DNA from: Candidatus Rickettsiella isopodorum
Lineage (GTDB): Bacteria > Pseudomonadota > Gammaproteobacteria > Diplorickettsiales > Diplorickettsiaceae
Reading direction: 5' to 3'
Length of the DNA: 64,000 nucleotides
NCBI RefSeq assembly: GCF_001881495.1
Contig: NZ_LUKY01000033.1
Location: 496,001-560,000, forward strand
The number at the start of each line of letters is the position of its first letter. Within the stretch, counting starts at the first letter, position 1. The position numbers and the translations under genes are program-made. Of this stretch, positions 26,564-39,672 are shown in pieces. The notes under the pieces were generated by a model that searched no databases, was not told the origin of the DNA, and worked only from the letters and a program-made list of their open reading frames with translations.

Positions 26564-27616
26564 TTACTCAACAATTTCAGTTTCCAGTTCTGACACTTCA
26601 GACAGATTATTTTCAGAAGGTTTGTTGATTAATTTTTTTCGAATCTCCGTTTCTAGTTTTTGAAAAATTTCAGTACGATCTTTCAAAAATTGCTTCGCAT
26701 TATCTTTTCCTTGACCAATTCGTTCACCTTGATAACTATACCAAGCCCCTGCTTTATCGATTAATCCATTCGTTACACCGAGATCAACAATTTCTCCTAG
26801 GTGACAAATTCCTTGATTATAAAGAATTTCAAACTCAGCTTGCCTAAATGGAGGAGCAACTTTGTTTTTTACTACTTTGACTCGAGTTTCATTACCTATG
26901 ACTTCATCACCTTTTTTGATGGAACCCGTGCGACGTATATCAAGACGTACTGACGCGTAAAACTTTAGTGCATTGCCGCCTGTTGTTGTTTCAGGATTAC
27001 CAAACATAACCCCAATTTTCATACGGATTTGATTAATAAAGATAACAAGAGTGTTGGAGCGCTTAATATTTCCTGCCAGTTTACGTAAAGCTTGTGACAT
27101 TAAACGGGCTTGTAAACCCATATGCGAATCACCCATTTCTCCCTCAATTTCGGCTCGAGGAGTTAGTGCCGCAACAGAGTCTACCACGATGATATCGATT
27201 GCATTAGAGCGGACTAACATATCAACAATTTCTAGTGCTTGTTCTCCTGTGTCAGGTTGAGAAACTAGAAGCTCATCTTTTTTTACACCTAATCTCTCGG
27301 CGTAATTAGCGTCAAGCGCGTGTTCGGCGTCAACAAATGCCGCGACCCCTCCTATTTTTTGACATTCGGCAATCGTTTGCAGGGTAAGTGTCGTTTTACC
27401 AGAAGATTCAGGCCCATAGATTTCGATGATGCGTCCGCGTGGTAATCCACCTATCCCTAAAGCGATATCTAAGCCTAAAGAACCTGTAGAGATTACATCG
27501 ACAGAAACCTGGCTAGAATCACCTAGGCGCATAACAGCACCTTCCCCGTGTTGTTTTTTAATCTGACTTAATGCCATTTTAAGGGCTTTTTCTCGTGAAT
27601 TACTTGCATCACTCAT
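26564..27616 (-). CDS. recA: Recombinase RecA
   Basis: A 350-residue RecA of normal length. Walker A is GPESSGKTT (68-76). [25 protein letters not shown] Walker B, the [15 protein letters not shown] loop L1 region and [19 protein letters not shown] (L2) follow. It forms filaments on single-stranded DNA for strand exchange. I found no CTGT-N8-ACAG LexA box in the 232-base upstream gap, so SOS control of the E. coli kind is not evident. A GAGACA-16-GATAAT promoter is possible near 27662-27692. Confidence 0.98.
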   Translation of the reverse strand: MSDASNSREKALKMALSQIKKQHGEGAVMRLGDSSQVSVDVISTGSLGLDIALGIGGLPRGRIIEIYGPESSGKTTLTLQTIAECQKIGGVAAFVDAEHALDANYAERLGVKKDELLVSQPDTGEQALEIVDMLVRSNAIDIIVVDSVAALTPRAEIEGEMGDSHMGLQARLMSQALRKLAGNIKRSNTLVIFINQIRMKIGVMFGNPETTTGGNALKFYASVRLDIRRTGSIKKGDEVIGNETRVKVVKNKVAPPFRQAEFEILYNQGICHLGEIVDLGVTNGLIDKAGAWYSYQGERIGQGKDNAKQFLKDRTEIFQKLETEIRKKLINKPSENNLSEVSELETEIVE

Positions 27617-27726
27617 AGCGCAGGTACCTTTATAAAGGAAAAAATGTAAAAATGGACTCTAACAAACATTATCGCATAAAATAAGCGACTGTCTCTATAT
27701 GCTTTTTAGAGAGATCCACTTAAAAA

Positions 27727-27761
27727 GCAAGTATTTGTTTAAATTTTAAACAAATACTTGC
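27727..27761. repeat. 35-base near-perfect palindrome between recA and hldE
   Basis: A 17-base arm beginning GCAAGTATTTG at 27727 is perfectly repeated in inverted form up to 27761, with a single central T. It sits in the shared upstream region of two divergent genes, so it is not at a normal terminator position. It could be a cruciform or regulator-binding site, or a barrier to read-through. Confidence 0.6.
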
Positions 27762-27848
27762 GAAACCCATGCATTTTAAGCGCATGATTTTTTATAGTGA
27801 AGGTTATAAAGATTAAAAATGTAAGAAAAAGATCTGATAAGAGGCCTA

Positions 27849-29291
27849 ATGAAAATACAAGTTCCTTCATTTAAATCAATCCGTGCTTTAGTTGTAGGGG
27901 ATGTCATGTTGGATCGTTATTGGTCTGGTGATACATCCCGAATTTCTCCAGAAGCGCCCGTACCGATAGTTCATGTAAGAAGTCTTGATGAGCGTCCAGG
28001 CGGCGCAGGAAACGTCGCGTTAAATATAGCCGCGCTAGGTGCGCAGGTCGATTTACTTAGTTTTTGTGGAGATGATGAGGCGGGTAATATACTTGAGGAA
28101 AAACTAAGTCATGCTGGGGTCAATTGTTATTTATACAAGCTACCACAATCACCTACAGTGACTAAGCTTCGTATACTCAGTCTGCACCAGCAATTGATAC
28201 GGCTCGATTTTGAAGAGACACCTTATCAATTGAACTATACCTATCTAAAACAATTATTTGAGCAAAAAATTGTACAGTGTGATGTAGTCATATTTTCCGA
28301 TTATGCCAAAGGATGTTTGGCTCAGGCTCAGGAGCTCATTCAATTAGCGCGAAAAGCAAATAAGCCCGTATTCGTTGATCCTAAGAGTAATAATTTTATT
28401 GCCTATCATGGTGCTACAGTGTTAACACCCAACCGGCGGGAATTTGAAGTAGTAGTAGGAAAATGTAATAGTGAGCAAGCTTTATTGCAAAAGGGTAAAC
28501 AGCTTTTAAAAGAGCATAATTTTGAAGCGCTACTGGTGACACGAGGGGAACAGGGAATGACGTTAATTCGAGACGATCAACCCGAGATTTCCTTATCGGC
28601 TTTTGCTAAGCAAGTTTATGATGTTACAGGTGCAGGCGATACGGCAATAGCTTGTTTAGCGCTAACTTATGCGATACAAGCTGATTTAGTCCATTCAGCA
28701 CAACTTGCCAATATTGCTGCAAGCATAGTCGTGGGAAAAATTGGAGCAGCTACAGTCAGTCCAGCCGAACTAAGGCGAGCGATACAAATTCAGCAGCTCT
28801 CCTTTCATGGTGGTATTTTGACTGAAGATGAACTTAAAATAGTTGTTGCAGATGCAAAAGCGCATAATGAACAAATAGTGATGACAGGAGGTTGTTTCGA
28901 TATTTTACATGCGGGTCATGTCGCTTACTTAGAACAAGCAAAACGTTTAGGCGATCGATTAATCGTAGCGATTAATGATGATAATTCCGTATCAAGCTTA
29001 AAAGGTTCAGGAAGACCGATAAACAAATTAGCCAATCGAATGGCGGTATTAGCAGGATTGAGTGTAGTAGATTGGGTAGTATCATTTAGTGAAGCAACTC
29101 CAGAACGTCTTATTAAACTGTTATTGCCAGATATTTGGGTAAAGGGAAATGATTATCAAGTCAATGATCTTTCTGAAGCGAAAGCAATACAAGAATATGG
29201 TGGCCAGATAAAATTAGTTGATTTGGTCAGAGGATGCTCTACTAGTGCGATCATTTCAAAAATTCAAGAACAAGAAAGAGAATCTTCATGA
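27849..29291 (+). CDS. hldE: Bifunctional D-glycero-beta-D-manno-heptose-7-phosphate kinase / 1-phosphate adenylyltransferase
   Basis: A 480-residue fusion protein. The N-terminal PfkB kinase domain has VVGDVMLDRYWSGD, RPGGAGNVALNIA and DVTGAGDTAIACLAL with the catalytic Asp. The C-terminal nucleotidyltransferase domain has GGCFDILHAGHVAYLEQAK (HxGH type) and VKGNDY. It catalyses two steps to ADP-heptose for the LPS core. hldD starts within its last codon (4-base overlap). Confidence 0.97.
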   Translation: MKIQVPSFKSIRALVVGDVMLDRYWSGDTSRISPEAPVPIVHVRSLDERPGGAGNVALNIAALGAQVDLLSFCGDDEAGNILEEKLSHAGVNCYLYKLPQSPTVTKLRILSLHQQLIRLDFEETPYQLNYTYLKQLFEQKIVQCDVVIFSDYAKGCLAQAQELIQLARKANKPVFVDPKSNNFIAYHGATVLTPNRREFEVVVGKCNSEQALLQKGKQLLKEHNFEALLVTRGEQGMTLIRDDQPEISLSAFAKQVYDVTGAGDTAIACLALTYAIQADLVHSAQLANIAASIVVGKIGAATVSPAELRRAIQIQQLSFHGGILTEDELKIVVADAKAHNEQIVMTGGCFDILHAGHVAYLEQAKRLGDRLIVAINDDNSVSSLKGSGRPINKLANRMAVLAGLSVVDWVVSFSEATPERLIKLLLPDIWVKGNDYQVNDLSEAKAIQEYGGQIKLVDLVRGCSTSAIISKIQEQERESS

Positions 29292-30241
29292 TTGTCGTTA
29301 CAGGTGGGGCAGGTTTTATTGGTAGCAATTTAGTTAAACAACTTAACCTGGTTTACCCTGATATACCGATTGTAGTCGTTGACGATCTAACAGATGGAGC
29401 TAAGTTCAGAAATATTGTGGATTGCTCGATTACTGACTATTTAGACCAAAATGAATTCTTAGATAAAATTAAGCAAAATAAGATTTTTTCTAAACTAAAA
29501 GCAGTTTTTCATCAAGGTGCTTGTTCCGTGACTACCGAATGGAATGGACACTATATGATGAATAATAATTATGAATATTCTAAAAATTTATTGCAGTACT
29601 GCTTGGCTTGGAAGATTCCTTTCATTTATGCTTCGAGTGCTGCCGTATATGGTTTGGGAACTGTTTTTAAAGAAGAATTAGTGTATGAAAAACCCGTAAA
29701 TGTTTATGCTTATTCTAAATATTTATTTGATCAATATGTAAGAAGTATTTTTTATGATATAAAGAGTCAAGTTGTAGGTTTACGTTACTTTAATGTTTAT
29801 GGTCCTAAAGAAAGCCATAAAGGTAGTATGGCCAGTGTGGTATTACATGCGGATAAACAACTTAAAAGTACAGGTATTATAAATTTATTCGAAGGAACGG
29901 ATGGTTACGCTAATGGCGAACAACTTAGAGATTTTATCTATGTTGACGATGTTGTTGCTATTAATCTTTGGTTTTTAAAATCTAAAAAAAGTGGAATTTA
30001 TAATGCAGGGACAGGAAATTGTGAAAGTTTTAATACACTCGCACAAGCAGTTATTGATTTTTATGGTCACGGAGAGATCCACTATATTCCATTCCCAGAA
30101 CATTTGAGAGATTGTTATCAAAATTTTACTCAAGCTGATCTTTCAAAATTGCGTAATGCAGGTTATCAAGGAGCTTTTCGTAATGTTGCTAATGGGGTCA
30201 AAGATTATCTTTCTATGATACATAAAAATATTACCGTTTAA
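29288..30241 (+). CDS. hldD: ADP-L-glycero-D-manno-heptose-6-epimerase
   Basis: A 317-residue extended SDR epimerase. It has the N-terminal NADP-binding motif VTGGAGFIGSNLV, a catalytic site with SSAAVYG and YAYSKYLFDQY, and YFNVYGPKESHKG, which is typical of HldD. It completes the ADP-heptose donor used by WaaF. The ATG overlaps the hldE stop (ATGA), implying translational coupling. Confidence 0.97.
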   Translation: MIVVTGGAGFIGSNLVKQLNLVYPDIPIVVVDDLTDGAKFRNIVDCSITDYLDQNEFLDKIKQNKIFSKLKAVFHQGACSVTTEWNGHYMMNNNYEYSKNLLQYCLAWKIPFIYASSAAVYGLGTVFKEELVYEKPVNVYAYSKYLFDQYVRSIFYDIKSQVVGLRYFNVYGPKESHKGSMASVVLHADKQLKSTGIINLFEGTDGYANGEQLRDFIYVDDVVAINLWFLKSKKSGIYNAGTGNCESFNTLAQAVIDFYGHGEIHYIPFPEHLRDCYQNFTQADLSKLRNAGYQGAFRNVANGVKDYLSMIHKNITV

Positions 30242-30314
30242 TTCATTGCCACATTCTTTTTTTATCCATAAAATATAAATTCCGATAGAAAAATTTTAAA
30301 AAGGAGTTTTTTTT

Positions 30315-30653
30315 ATGGATATTTATTCTTCTTTATTGACTACTTTGCTAGCGTCAATTATAACTACACCAGTTTTAGCAACTACCAGCCCTTTTATTTC
30401 GCATAATAATACCGTGTTAACTTCTTCCCCTGCAAAAACACTATCTAATTCAGTTTCAGCACTGGTTAATATTAATACAGCGGATGAAGAGACCTTAGCA
30501 GCAGAATTAAAAGGCATTGGTTTAAAACGTGCTAAGGCAATTCTTGCTTATCGTAATGAGCATGGACCCTTTCAATCTATTGATGATTTGATAAAAATCA
30601 AAGGAATAAGTAAAAGAATAGTGGATCAAAATCGCGAAAAAATAACTGTTTAA
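30315..30653 (+). CDS. ComEA-like helix-hairpin-helix protein
   Basis: A 112-residue protein. The hydrophobic N-terminus (about 1-25: SSLLTTLLASIITTPVLA) could be a signal peptide. The C-terminal part (about 48-112) has two helix-hairpin-helix motifs, starting VNINTADEETLAAELKGIGL and then FQSIDDLIKIKGISKRIVDQN. Periplasmic ComEA binds and pulls in transforming DNA, and many short homologues are annotated only by domain. The strong AAAAAGGAG lies 8 bases before the ATG. Confidence 0.82.
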   Translation: MDIYSSLLTTLLASIITTPVLATTSPFISHNNTVLTSSPAKTLSNSVSALVNINTADEETLAAELKGIGLKRAKAILAYRNEHGPFQSIDDLIKIKGISKRIVDQNREKITV

Positions 30654-30880
30654 TGAGGTTTCAGATATAAAAGTTGATTAAAAGGGAGGATAACAAAATT
30701 ATATCTGAGTTGTGTGAAGTGGTATTCGTTGTGCTTGAGAAGGCGAAATTCTTTATTCAAGCACAATGAATCAAAAACAATAGGCGTAATTAGCAATTGT
30801 GAGTTTTTGTAAGCGCCATAATCATGCAGCAATCTATGTTTATACTATAACCATAGATTGCGAGTTGAGTGTCCACCTAT
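30654..30880. repeat. Gene-free stretch with three consecutive inverted repeats
   Basis: Three separate dyads occur. 30661-30670 pairs perfectly with 30699-30708 (TCAGATATAA). 30724-30738 pairs with 30757-30771 with one wobble (ATTCGTTGTGCTTGA). 30829-30838 pairs perfectly with 30852-30861 (GCAATCTATG). The region lies between the 3' ends of the convergent ComEA-like and cytochrome genes. They may be terminators, small repeat elements or a structured RNA. Confidence 0.55.
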
Positions 30881-31333
30881 TCAAGTATGAAGAGCATAGA
30901 TAGGTAGCTGTGCTAACATGTATTTGATAGTCACTTCTAAATCGGATATTGAACATTCTAAACATGCCCCTTTAGGTGGCATAGCTCGATAACCCATTGT
31001 TGCATGTTTTAATAAGAGTGAAAATTTTTTCTTGATGCGCGGCGCCCAATCCGAATGATTCCCTAAACGCGGTGCGCCGCCTATGCCATTTTTATGACAC
31101 AAGATACATTTACTTTCGAATATAGTTTTTCCCAAGTGAGCATCTTGTTCAACAACTTGTAATGATAATGAGGGGCTTATTTCTGAAGAAGCTACTTTGA
31201 CTTTTCCAATCGGAGCGATACGCTTTTCAAGTGCTATTGAAGAGTTATCAAAAAAATCTGCATAAATAGGCATCATAAAATCAGAAGTAAAAATAAAAAC
31301 AATTATATTTAAAATTTTTCTAAAATTTAGCAC
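30881..31333 (-). CDS. c-type cytochrome (cytochrome c5-like)
   Basis: A 150-residue protein with an N-terminal signal peptide (about 1-25, ending MPIYADF). One haem-binding motif, CILCH, lies in GKTIFESKCILCHKNGIGGAPRLG. The MGYRAMPPKGACLEC segment supplies the distal Met and an extra cysteine pair typical of cytochrome c5. It probably shuttles electrons in the periplasm. A neighbouring aldolase lies upstream on the same strand; no functional link is evident. Confidence 0.88.
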   Translation of the reverse strand: MLNFRKILNIIVFIFTSDFMMPIYADFFDNSSIALEKRIAPIGKVKVASSEISPSLSLQVVEQDAHLGKTIFESKCILCHKNGIGGAPRLGNHSDWAPRIKKKFSLLLKHATMGYRAMPPKGACLECSISDLEVTIKYMLAQLPIYALHT

Positions 31334-31411
31334 ATGCTCAACTATGAATTTTTAAGATCGAAAAAAGCATCTAAGGATTTTATTTATTCTCCTATTTTTT
31401 TCATTAAAAGT

Positions 31412-32455
31412 TTAAGCAAAGTTTGTTTCCGCCTCTTTTTCTTCGGTTTCCATACTTGATTGATATTGACCTTTGCAAGCAGCGGCATTGAGTTTTGCGC
31501 GTTTATAAAAGGCACGCTGTGCTGCTTTCACATTATGCGCTTTGCCATTCCAAGTTTTTAATGCAGGTTCTTGTAAAGCGCGACCATAGGAAAAGCTTAA
31601 GCGCCAAGGATGACGCGAAGGTTGTAGTTTATTCATCGTATTTAAATGAGCAGTAGCGGCTTCTGGAGTTTGACCTCCAGAAAGAAAATTAATGCTAGGT
31701 ACTGCTGCAGGAACTGTTTGACGTAATATCTTTAAAGTTGCTGCTGCAACTTCAGCGATATTAGGTTGTGGGATATATTGATTTCCAGCAATTACCATAC
31801 TGGGTTTTAGTATCATACATTCTAGTAAAATATGGTGCTTGTGGAGTTCTTCAAATACGGTATAAAGAACAGCTTCTGTTGCTTCAGCGCAGCGAGATAG
31901 GCTGTGATCACCGTCTATTAATAATTCCGGTTCTACTATGGGGACAATGCCATTGTTTTGACAAATAGATGCATAGCGAGCTAAGGCTTGTGCATTAGCT
32001 GTTACGGCTAAAGAAGAAGGGAGTGTGCTAGATATTGAAAAAACAGCTCTCCATTTGGCAAAACAAGCGCCAAGATTTTTATAAGTTAGAAGACGTTCTG
32101 CTAAACCATCGAGGCCTTGAGTCATTTTTTCTTCGGCATTTAAAGAAATGAGCCCTTTATCTACCTTTATTCCAGGTACAATACCTTCATTATCTAAATA
32201 ATCCGGGAATAGCAATCCTTCTTTAGTTTTTTGCGCTAAGGTTTCTTCATGAAGGATAACGCCATTGATAAATGCTTCAATATCAGGGGTAGTAAAAAGG
32301 AGTTCGCGATAATTACGACGATTTTCTATGGTTGACTCTATATGTAAGGGGGAAAATCGTTTAGTAATAGTCGCTTGACTTTCATCTGCCGCTAAAATCC
32401 CCTTTCCTGGTACAGTTAATCGTTGAATAGTCCCTTCAAGCTCATGAGTGGCCAT
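31412..32455 (-). CDS. Fructose-bisphosphate aldolase, class I
   Basis: A 347-residue animal/plant-type class I aldolase. GKGILAADESQATITKRF near the N-terminus, a Schiff-base lysine near residue 217 in CMILKPSMVIAG, and FLSGGQTPEAATAHLN place it in the family. It splits fructose-1,6-bisphosphate without a metal. Most gammaproteobacteria use a class II (metal) FbaA, and E. coli's FbaB is a different class I subtype. The C-terminus is glutamate-rich. It is divergent from the ATP synthase operon. Confidence 0.93.
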   Translation of the reverse strand: MATHELEGTIQRLTVPGKGILAADESQATITKRFSPLHIESTIENRRNYRELLFTTPDIEAFINGVILHEETLAQKTKEGLLFPDYLDNEGIVPGIKVDKGLISLNAEEKMTQGLDGLAERLLTYKNLGACFAKWRAVFSISSTLPSSLAVTANAQALARYASICQNNGIVPIVEPELLIDGDHSLSRCAEATEAVLYTVFEELHKHHILLECMILKPSMVIAGNQYIPQPNIAEVAAATLKILRQTVPAAVPSINFLSGGQTPEAATAHLNTMNKLQPSRHPWRLSFSYGRALQEPALKTWNGKAHNVKAAQRAFYKRAKLNAAACKGQYQSSMETEEKEAETNFA

Positions 32456-32792
32456 AATGAGTTGCTCCTTACATTTTTTTGAGGTGTAAAGCTAAGTGAA
32501 TCTTACATGTATTTTGTAAAGCTTAATACTATATAGAACAATGTGGGTAATTTCTAGTAAAGTTACTGATCACCAGATGTTCCATTAATATAGGGCCTAC
32601 CTTTAATTTCAGGCCTAGATTCCTAATTTGCGCCAGTCCGGCTTAGGAAAAACGACTGACTTAGATTTTTTTATATTTATAAGGGGTACTCAATTGAACT
32701 AAGAAGGCAAAATTCATCCTTATATTAGCATTGCATAAAAGGGTTACGCTTATTATACTGTCCGACAATTTATAAGCTGGGGGTGGCTTAAA
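32456..32792. other. Intergenic region between aldolase gene and atp operon
   Basis: This 337-base region contains the atp promoter (32731-32759). A 7-base inverted repeat pairs TTCCTAA (32620-32626) with TTAGGAA (32643-32649) around a GC-rich centre. I see no open reading frame of note. Aldolase and atp promoters must both lie here. Confidence 0.5.
32731..32759 (+). promoter_or_regulatory. Sigma-70 type promoter of the atp operon
   Basis: TTGCAT (32731-32736), a 17-base spacer and TATACT (32754-32759; 5 of 6 to consensus). It is 33 bases upstream of the atpI start, so the transcript would carry a short leader with the GGGGGTGG ribosome binding site. Confidence 0.72.
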
Positions 32793-34345
<1,553 letters not shown>

Positions 34346-34370
34346 TTGATAATAAACTTGAGAAATCGTC

Positions 34371-34841
34371 GTGGAAATTAATATCACCTTATTAGGCCAG
34401 TTAATTACGTTTTCTGTTTTTGTGTGGTTTACCATGAAATTCGTATGGCCACCCATACTGAAAGTAATGCAAGAGCGAGAACAACGTATTGCAGATGGTT
34501 TAGCTGCCGCAGAGCGCGGTCAACAAGCTTTAGAATTAGCACAATTAAAAGCAGATGAGTATTTGCAGGAAGCAAAACAACAAGCGACTGAGATCATTGA
34601 GCAAGCGAATAAACGCGCTAATCAAATGTCTGAAGAGTCGAAGAAGCAAATAAGAATAGAGAATGAACGGTTATTGACAATAGCCAGAGCGGATATTCAA
34701 CAAGAATGGCAGGCTGCACAACAGAAACTACGTGCAGAAGTAGCTAATTTAGTAATTATAACCACTGAGAAAATTTTGGCGCAATCTCTCGATAGTGTGG
34801 CTCAACATGCACTCGTTAAACAATCTTTGGAAGAAATTTGA
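34371..34841 (+). CDS. atpF: F0F1 ATP synthase subunit b
   Basis: A 156-residue peripheral-stalk subunit. It has one N-terminal membrane helix (LLGQLITFSVFVWFTMKFVWPPI) and a long charged coiled coil. The start is GTG at 34371. The family N-terminus MEINITLLGQ supports this choice. It overlaps the atpH start by one base. Confidence 0.96.
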   Translation: MEINITLLGQLITFSVFVWFTMKFVWPPILKVMQEREQRIADGLAAAERGQQALELAQLKADEYLQEAKQQATEIIEQANKRANQMSEESKKQIRIENERLLTIARADIQQEWQAAQQKLRAEVANLVIITTEKILAQSLDSVAQHALVKQSLEEI

Positions 34842-35377
34842 TGGCTGATTTCACATCCATTGCTAGACCCTATGCACGAGCGGCATTTGCTTGTGCTATG
34901 GATAAAAATAACGTGGATGCTTGGTCTGCTTTACTTAAGCAGTCAGTAAGGGTTATTAACGAAAAATCGATGCAAAATCTATTAAAAAATCCATGTATCG
35001 ATAAAATAGTAGCGTATGAATGTTTGTTGGAATTTTGCAAAACAGTAATTTTTCCTTTTGGAAAGAATTTTCTAAAACTAATGGCAGTTAACCAACGATT
35101 ATTAGTACTTCCAGAAGTTGAAGATTTATTTGGACGATATAAAGCTGAGCTAGCTAAGGAAGTGACAGCTTATGCTATTTCCGCTGTGCCTTTAACTAAA
35201 ATGGAAGAACAAACTTTAGAAAAAGTATTATCGGAACGTTTACAAAGTCATATAAAATTAGACCACCACACGGATAAGAATTTATTAGGTGGATTGGTCG
35301 TTCGCGTCGGGGATTTAGTCATCGATGGTTCTGTACGTGGCAAATTAGAACGTTTACGTGCGACATTAGTGAATTAA
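34841..35377 (+). CDS. atpH: F0F1 ATP synthase subunit delta
   Basis: A 178-residue OSCP/delta subunit. ADFTSIARPYARAAFACA at the N-terminus and DKNLLGGLVVRVGDLVIDGSV near the C-terminus are the family blocks. It joins the F1 head to the b-dimer stalk. The ATG at 34841 shares its A with the atpF TGA stop; a TTG three bases earlier is less likely. Confidence 0.96.
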   Translation: MADFTSIARPYARAAFACAMDKNNVDAWSALLKQSVRVINEKSMQNLLKNPCIDKIVAYECLLEFCKTVIFPFGKNFLKLMAVNQRLLVLPEVEDLFGRYKAELAKEVTAYAISAVPLTKMEEQTLEKVLSERLQSHIKLDHHTDKNLLGGLVVRVGDLVIDGSVRGKLERLRATLVN

Positions 35378-35392
35378 GAGGCAGTATAGGCT

Positions 35393-36937
35393 ATGCAACA
35401 ATTAACCACATCTGAAATTAACGAATTAATCAAAGAGCGTATCCAGAAATTTGATGTTTCTGCAGAAACGCGTACAGAGGGAAGTATTGTCAGTCTTCGT
35501 GATGGAATTGTGCGTATCTATGGTTTAAATGATGTTATGTTGGGAGAAATGATAGAGTTTTCACCCCAATGTTATGGACTTGCTTTAAATCTAGAACGCG
35601 ATTCAGTCGGTGCGGTTGTTTTGGGTGACTATGAAGGACTAAGTGAAGGTCAATCGGTTAAGTGTACTGGACGTATTCTTGAGGTTCCCGTAGGCGAAGC
35701 TTTATTAGGGCGAGTTGTTAATGCTTTAGGGCATCCCATAGATGGTCGTGGCTCAATTGAGGTTGAAAAAAATGCGCCTATTGAACAAGTTGCTCCAGGT
35801 GTTATTTGGCGTCAAAGTGTTTCACAGCCGTTGCAAACAGGCATACTAGCTATTGACAGTATGGTGCCAATAGGGCGTGGTCAGCGCGAATTAATAATTG
35901 GAGATAGACAAACTGGAAAAACAGCACTGGCCGTCGATGCGATTATTAACCAAAAGGATACGGGCGTAAAATGTATTTATGTTGCAATAGGTCAAAAAGC
36001 GTCATCTATTGCCGCTGTAGTGCGAAAGTTAGAAGAGCAAGATGCTTTAAAGCATACCATTATCGTATCGGCAAGTGCTGCTGATTCTGCTGCATTACAG
36101 TTTATTGCACCTTATGCCGGATGTGCGATGGGAGAATATTTCCGCGATCAAGGTGAAGACGCACTGATTATTTATGATGATTTAACGAAACAAGCTTGGG
36201 CTTATCGGCAAATATCCTTGTTATTGCGACGCCCACCTGGTCGAGAAGCTTATCCAGGTGATATATTTTATTTACATTCGCGTTTACTTGAACGTGCCGC
36301 AAGAGTTAATCAAGAGTTTGTTGAAAAGGCTACGAATGGGCGCGTTAAAGGAAAAACAGGCTCATTAACGGCATTACCGATTATCGAAACTCAAGCTGGA
36401 GATGTCTCTGCTTTTGTTCCGACGAACGTTATCTCCATTACGGACGGTCAAATTTTTTTAGAAACCGATTTATTTAATGCCGGTATACGTCCTGCAATTA
36501 ATGCAGGTTTATCTGTTTCGCGAGTGGGATCTGCGGCTCAAACTAAAATTATAAAAAAATTAGGTGGTGGTGTTCGATTAAGTTTGGCTCAATATCGTGA
36601 ACTTGCTGCTTTCTCTCAGTTTATGTCCGATTTAGATGAAGCAACACGTAAGCAGCTAGAGCGGGGGCAACGAGTTACTGAAATTTTAAAACAAAAACAA
36701 TATGCACCTTTAAGTGTTGCTGAGATGGCTGTGCTGTTGTTTGCTGTTGATAAAGGTTATTTAGATGATATAGAACTGACTAAAATAGTTACATTTGCAG
36801 AAGGATTATTAGCTTATATGCATTCAGAACAAACGAATTGTTTGAAACAGATTAACCAAAAAGGTGATTATAACGAAGTGATAGCTGATGAGTTAAAGAC
36901 AGCAATTACGGCCTTTAAAACGACACAAACTTGGTGA
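35393..36937 (+). CDS. atpA: F0F1 ATP synthase subunit alpha
   Basis: A 514-residue alpha subunit with Walker [10 protein letters not shown], the [21 protein letters not shown] block and a C-terminal helical domain. It holds the noncatalytic nucleotide sites of the F1 hexamer. Length and motifs are normal. Ribosome binding is supported by AAGAGG upstream. Confidence 0.98.
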   Translation: MQQLTTSEINELIKERIQKFDVSAETRTEGSIVSLRDGIVRIYGLNDVMLGEMIEFSPQCYGLALNLERDSVGAVVLGDYEGLSEGQSVKCTGRILEVPVGEALLGRVVNALGHPIDGRGSIEVEKNAPIEQVAPGVIWRQSVSQPLQTGILAIDSMVPIGRGQRELIIGDRQTGKTALAVDAIINQKDTGVKCIYVAIGQKASSIAAVVRKLEEQDALKHTIIVSASAADSAALQFIAPYAGCAMGEYFRDQGEDALIIYDDLTKQAWAYRQISLLLRRPPGREAYPGDIFYLHSRLLERAARVNQEFVEKATNGRVKGKTGSLTALPIIETQAGDVSAFVPTNVISITDGQIFLETDLFNAGIRPAINAGLSVSRVGSAAQTKIIKKLGGGVRLSLAQYRELAAFSQFMSDLDEATRKQLERGQRVTEILKQKQYAPLSVAEMAVLLFAVDKGYLDDIELTKIVTFAEGLLAYMHSEQTNCLKQINQKGDYNEVIADELKTAITAFKTTQTW

Positions 36938-36943
36938 TAGCGG

Positions 36944-37804
36944 ATGAGTTTTGCGCAAGAGATACGCGGTAAAATTGCTAGTATTAAAGGCACCCAGAAA
37001 ATAACGCGAGCCATGGAAATGGTGGCGGCTAGTAAAATGCGAAAAGCTCAAGAACGTATGACGTTTTCGCGACCTTATGCGCACAAGATGCTAGATCTAA
37101 TCTATCATGTCGCAAGTAGTCATGCGGAATATCAACACCCTTATTTACAAGTAAGAGAGTTAAAACGAGCAGGTTTTCTTGTCATCACTACGGATAAAGG
37201 ATTGTGTGGCGGACTGAATACTAATTTACTAAAGTTGGTTTTGCAGAAATTTCGAGTGTGCCAATCTAAAGGGATAGCTGTAGATTTGGCGATTATAGGT
37301 GGAAAAGGCGAGGCTTTTTTTAAGCGTATAGGTGGTCATGTGGTCGCACATGCCAATCATTTGGGAGATGCACCGCAACTACAAGATTTAATTGGGGTTA
37401 TTAAAGTTTTATTAGATGCTTATAAGCGAGGCGAGCTAGATAGTGTAACTATTTTTTATAATGAATTTATTAATACGATGACTCAAAAAGCGCAAGCTCT
37501 AGAGTTATTACCCGTTTTGCCTTCTGAAAAATCAGATCTTAATTATCGCTGGGATTATCTCTATGAACCTGATGCAAAGCCATTGTTAGAATTGGTCCTT
37601 ACACGTTATATAGAATCACAAGTTTATCAGAGTGTTGTAGAAAATACCGCTTGTGAACAAGCGGCTCGGATGGTAGCTATGAAAAATGCAACGGATAATG
37701 CGGGTGAATTAATAAGCGATTTACAATTAGCCTATAATAAAGCACGCCAGGCAGCCATTACCAAAGAACTAGCAGAAATAGTTGCCGGTGCGGAAGCTGT
37801 TTAA
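36944..37804 (+). CDS. atpG: F0F1 ATP synthase subunit gamma
   Basis: A 286-residue central-stalk subunit. The N-terminal helix has [32 protein letters not shown] (signature in the first 40 residues). [13 protein letters not shown] and the C-terminal [25 protein letters not shown] helix are conserved. It rotates inside the F1 hexamer. It lies 6 bases after atpA. Confidence 0.98.
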   Translation: MSFAQEIRGKIASIKGTQKITRAMEMVAASKMRKAQERMTFSRPYAHKMLDLIYHVASSHAEYQHPYLQVRELKRAGFLVITTDKGLCGGLNTNLLKLVLQKFRVCQSKGIAVDLAIIGGKGEAFFKRIGGHVVAHANHLGDAPQLQDLIGVIKVLLDAYKRGELDSVTIFYNEFINTMTQKAQALELLPVLPSEKSDLNYRWDYLYEPDAKPLLELVLTRYIESQVYQSVVENTACEQAARMVAMKNATDNAGELISDLQLAYNKARQAAITKELAEIVAGAEAV

Positions 37805-37824
37805 ATTTAACCATACATGAATAA

Positions 37825-39234
<1,410 letters not shown>

Positions 39235-39249
39235 GCTTAGAGAAATATC

Positions 39250-39672
39250 ATGACTAAAACCATGCCGATTGAGATTGTGAGCGCAGAAGATGCGATTTTT
39301 TCAGGTGAAGCTACTCATTTAGTGGCGACAGGTTTATTAGGCGAACTCGGTATTTATCCTGGTCATACACAATTATTAACAGCATTAAAACCAGGACCAG
39401 TCCGTATTATAAAACCAGATGGGGAAGATGAAATACTTTACATTTCTGGCGGTATTTTAGAAGTGCAGCCACAACTCGTGAGTATTTTAGCCGATACGGC
39501 TATACGAGCTGCCGATTTAGATGAATTGGCTGCATTAGAAGCTAAAGAACGGGCAGAGCGGATATTAAATGACAAACAAGCTGATATCGATTACGCAAAA
39601 GCAACAGCAGAATTAGCTCAAGCAGTTGCCCAATTACAAGCCATATCGAAATTAAAGAAGAAACCCCGGTAA
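39250..39672 (+). CDS. atpC: F0F1 ATP synthase subunit epsilon
   Basis: A 140-residue subunit. It has an N-terminal beta sandwich ([37 protein letters not shown] in the first 45 residues) and a C-terminal helical hairpin rich in Ala, Glu and Lys. It is the last gene of the operon and inhibits ATP hydrolysis. It is followed by 136 bases before glmU. Confidence 0.96.
   Translation: MTKTMPIEIVSAEDAIFSGEATHLVATGLLGELGIYPGHTQLLTALKPGPVRIIKPDGEDEILYISGGILEVQPQLVSILADTAIRAADLDELAALEAKERAERILNDKQADIDYAKATAELAQAVAQLQAISKLKKKPR

Noticed and set aside
30650..30832. 60-residue minus-strand open frame between the ComEA-like and cytochrome genes
   Set aside because: It overlaps the inverted repeats, lacks a ribosome binding site and resembles no protein.
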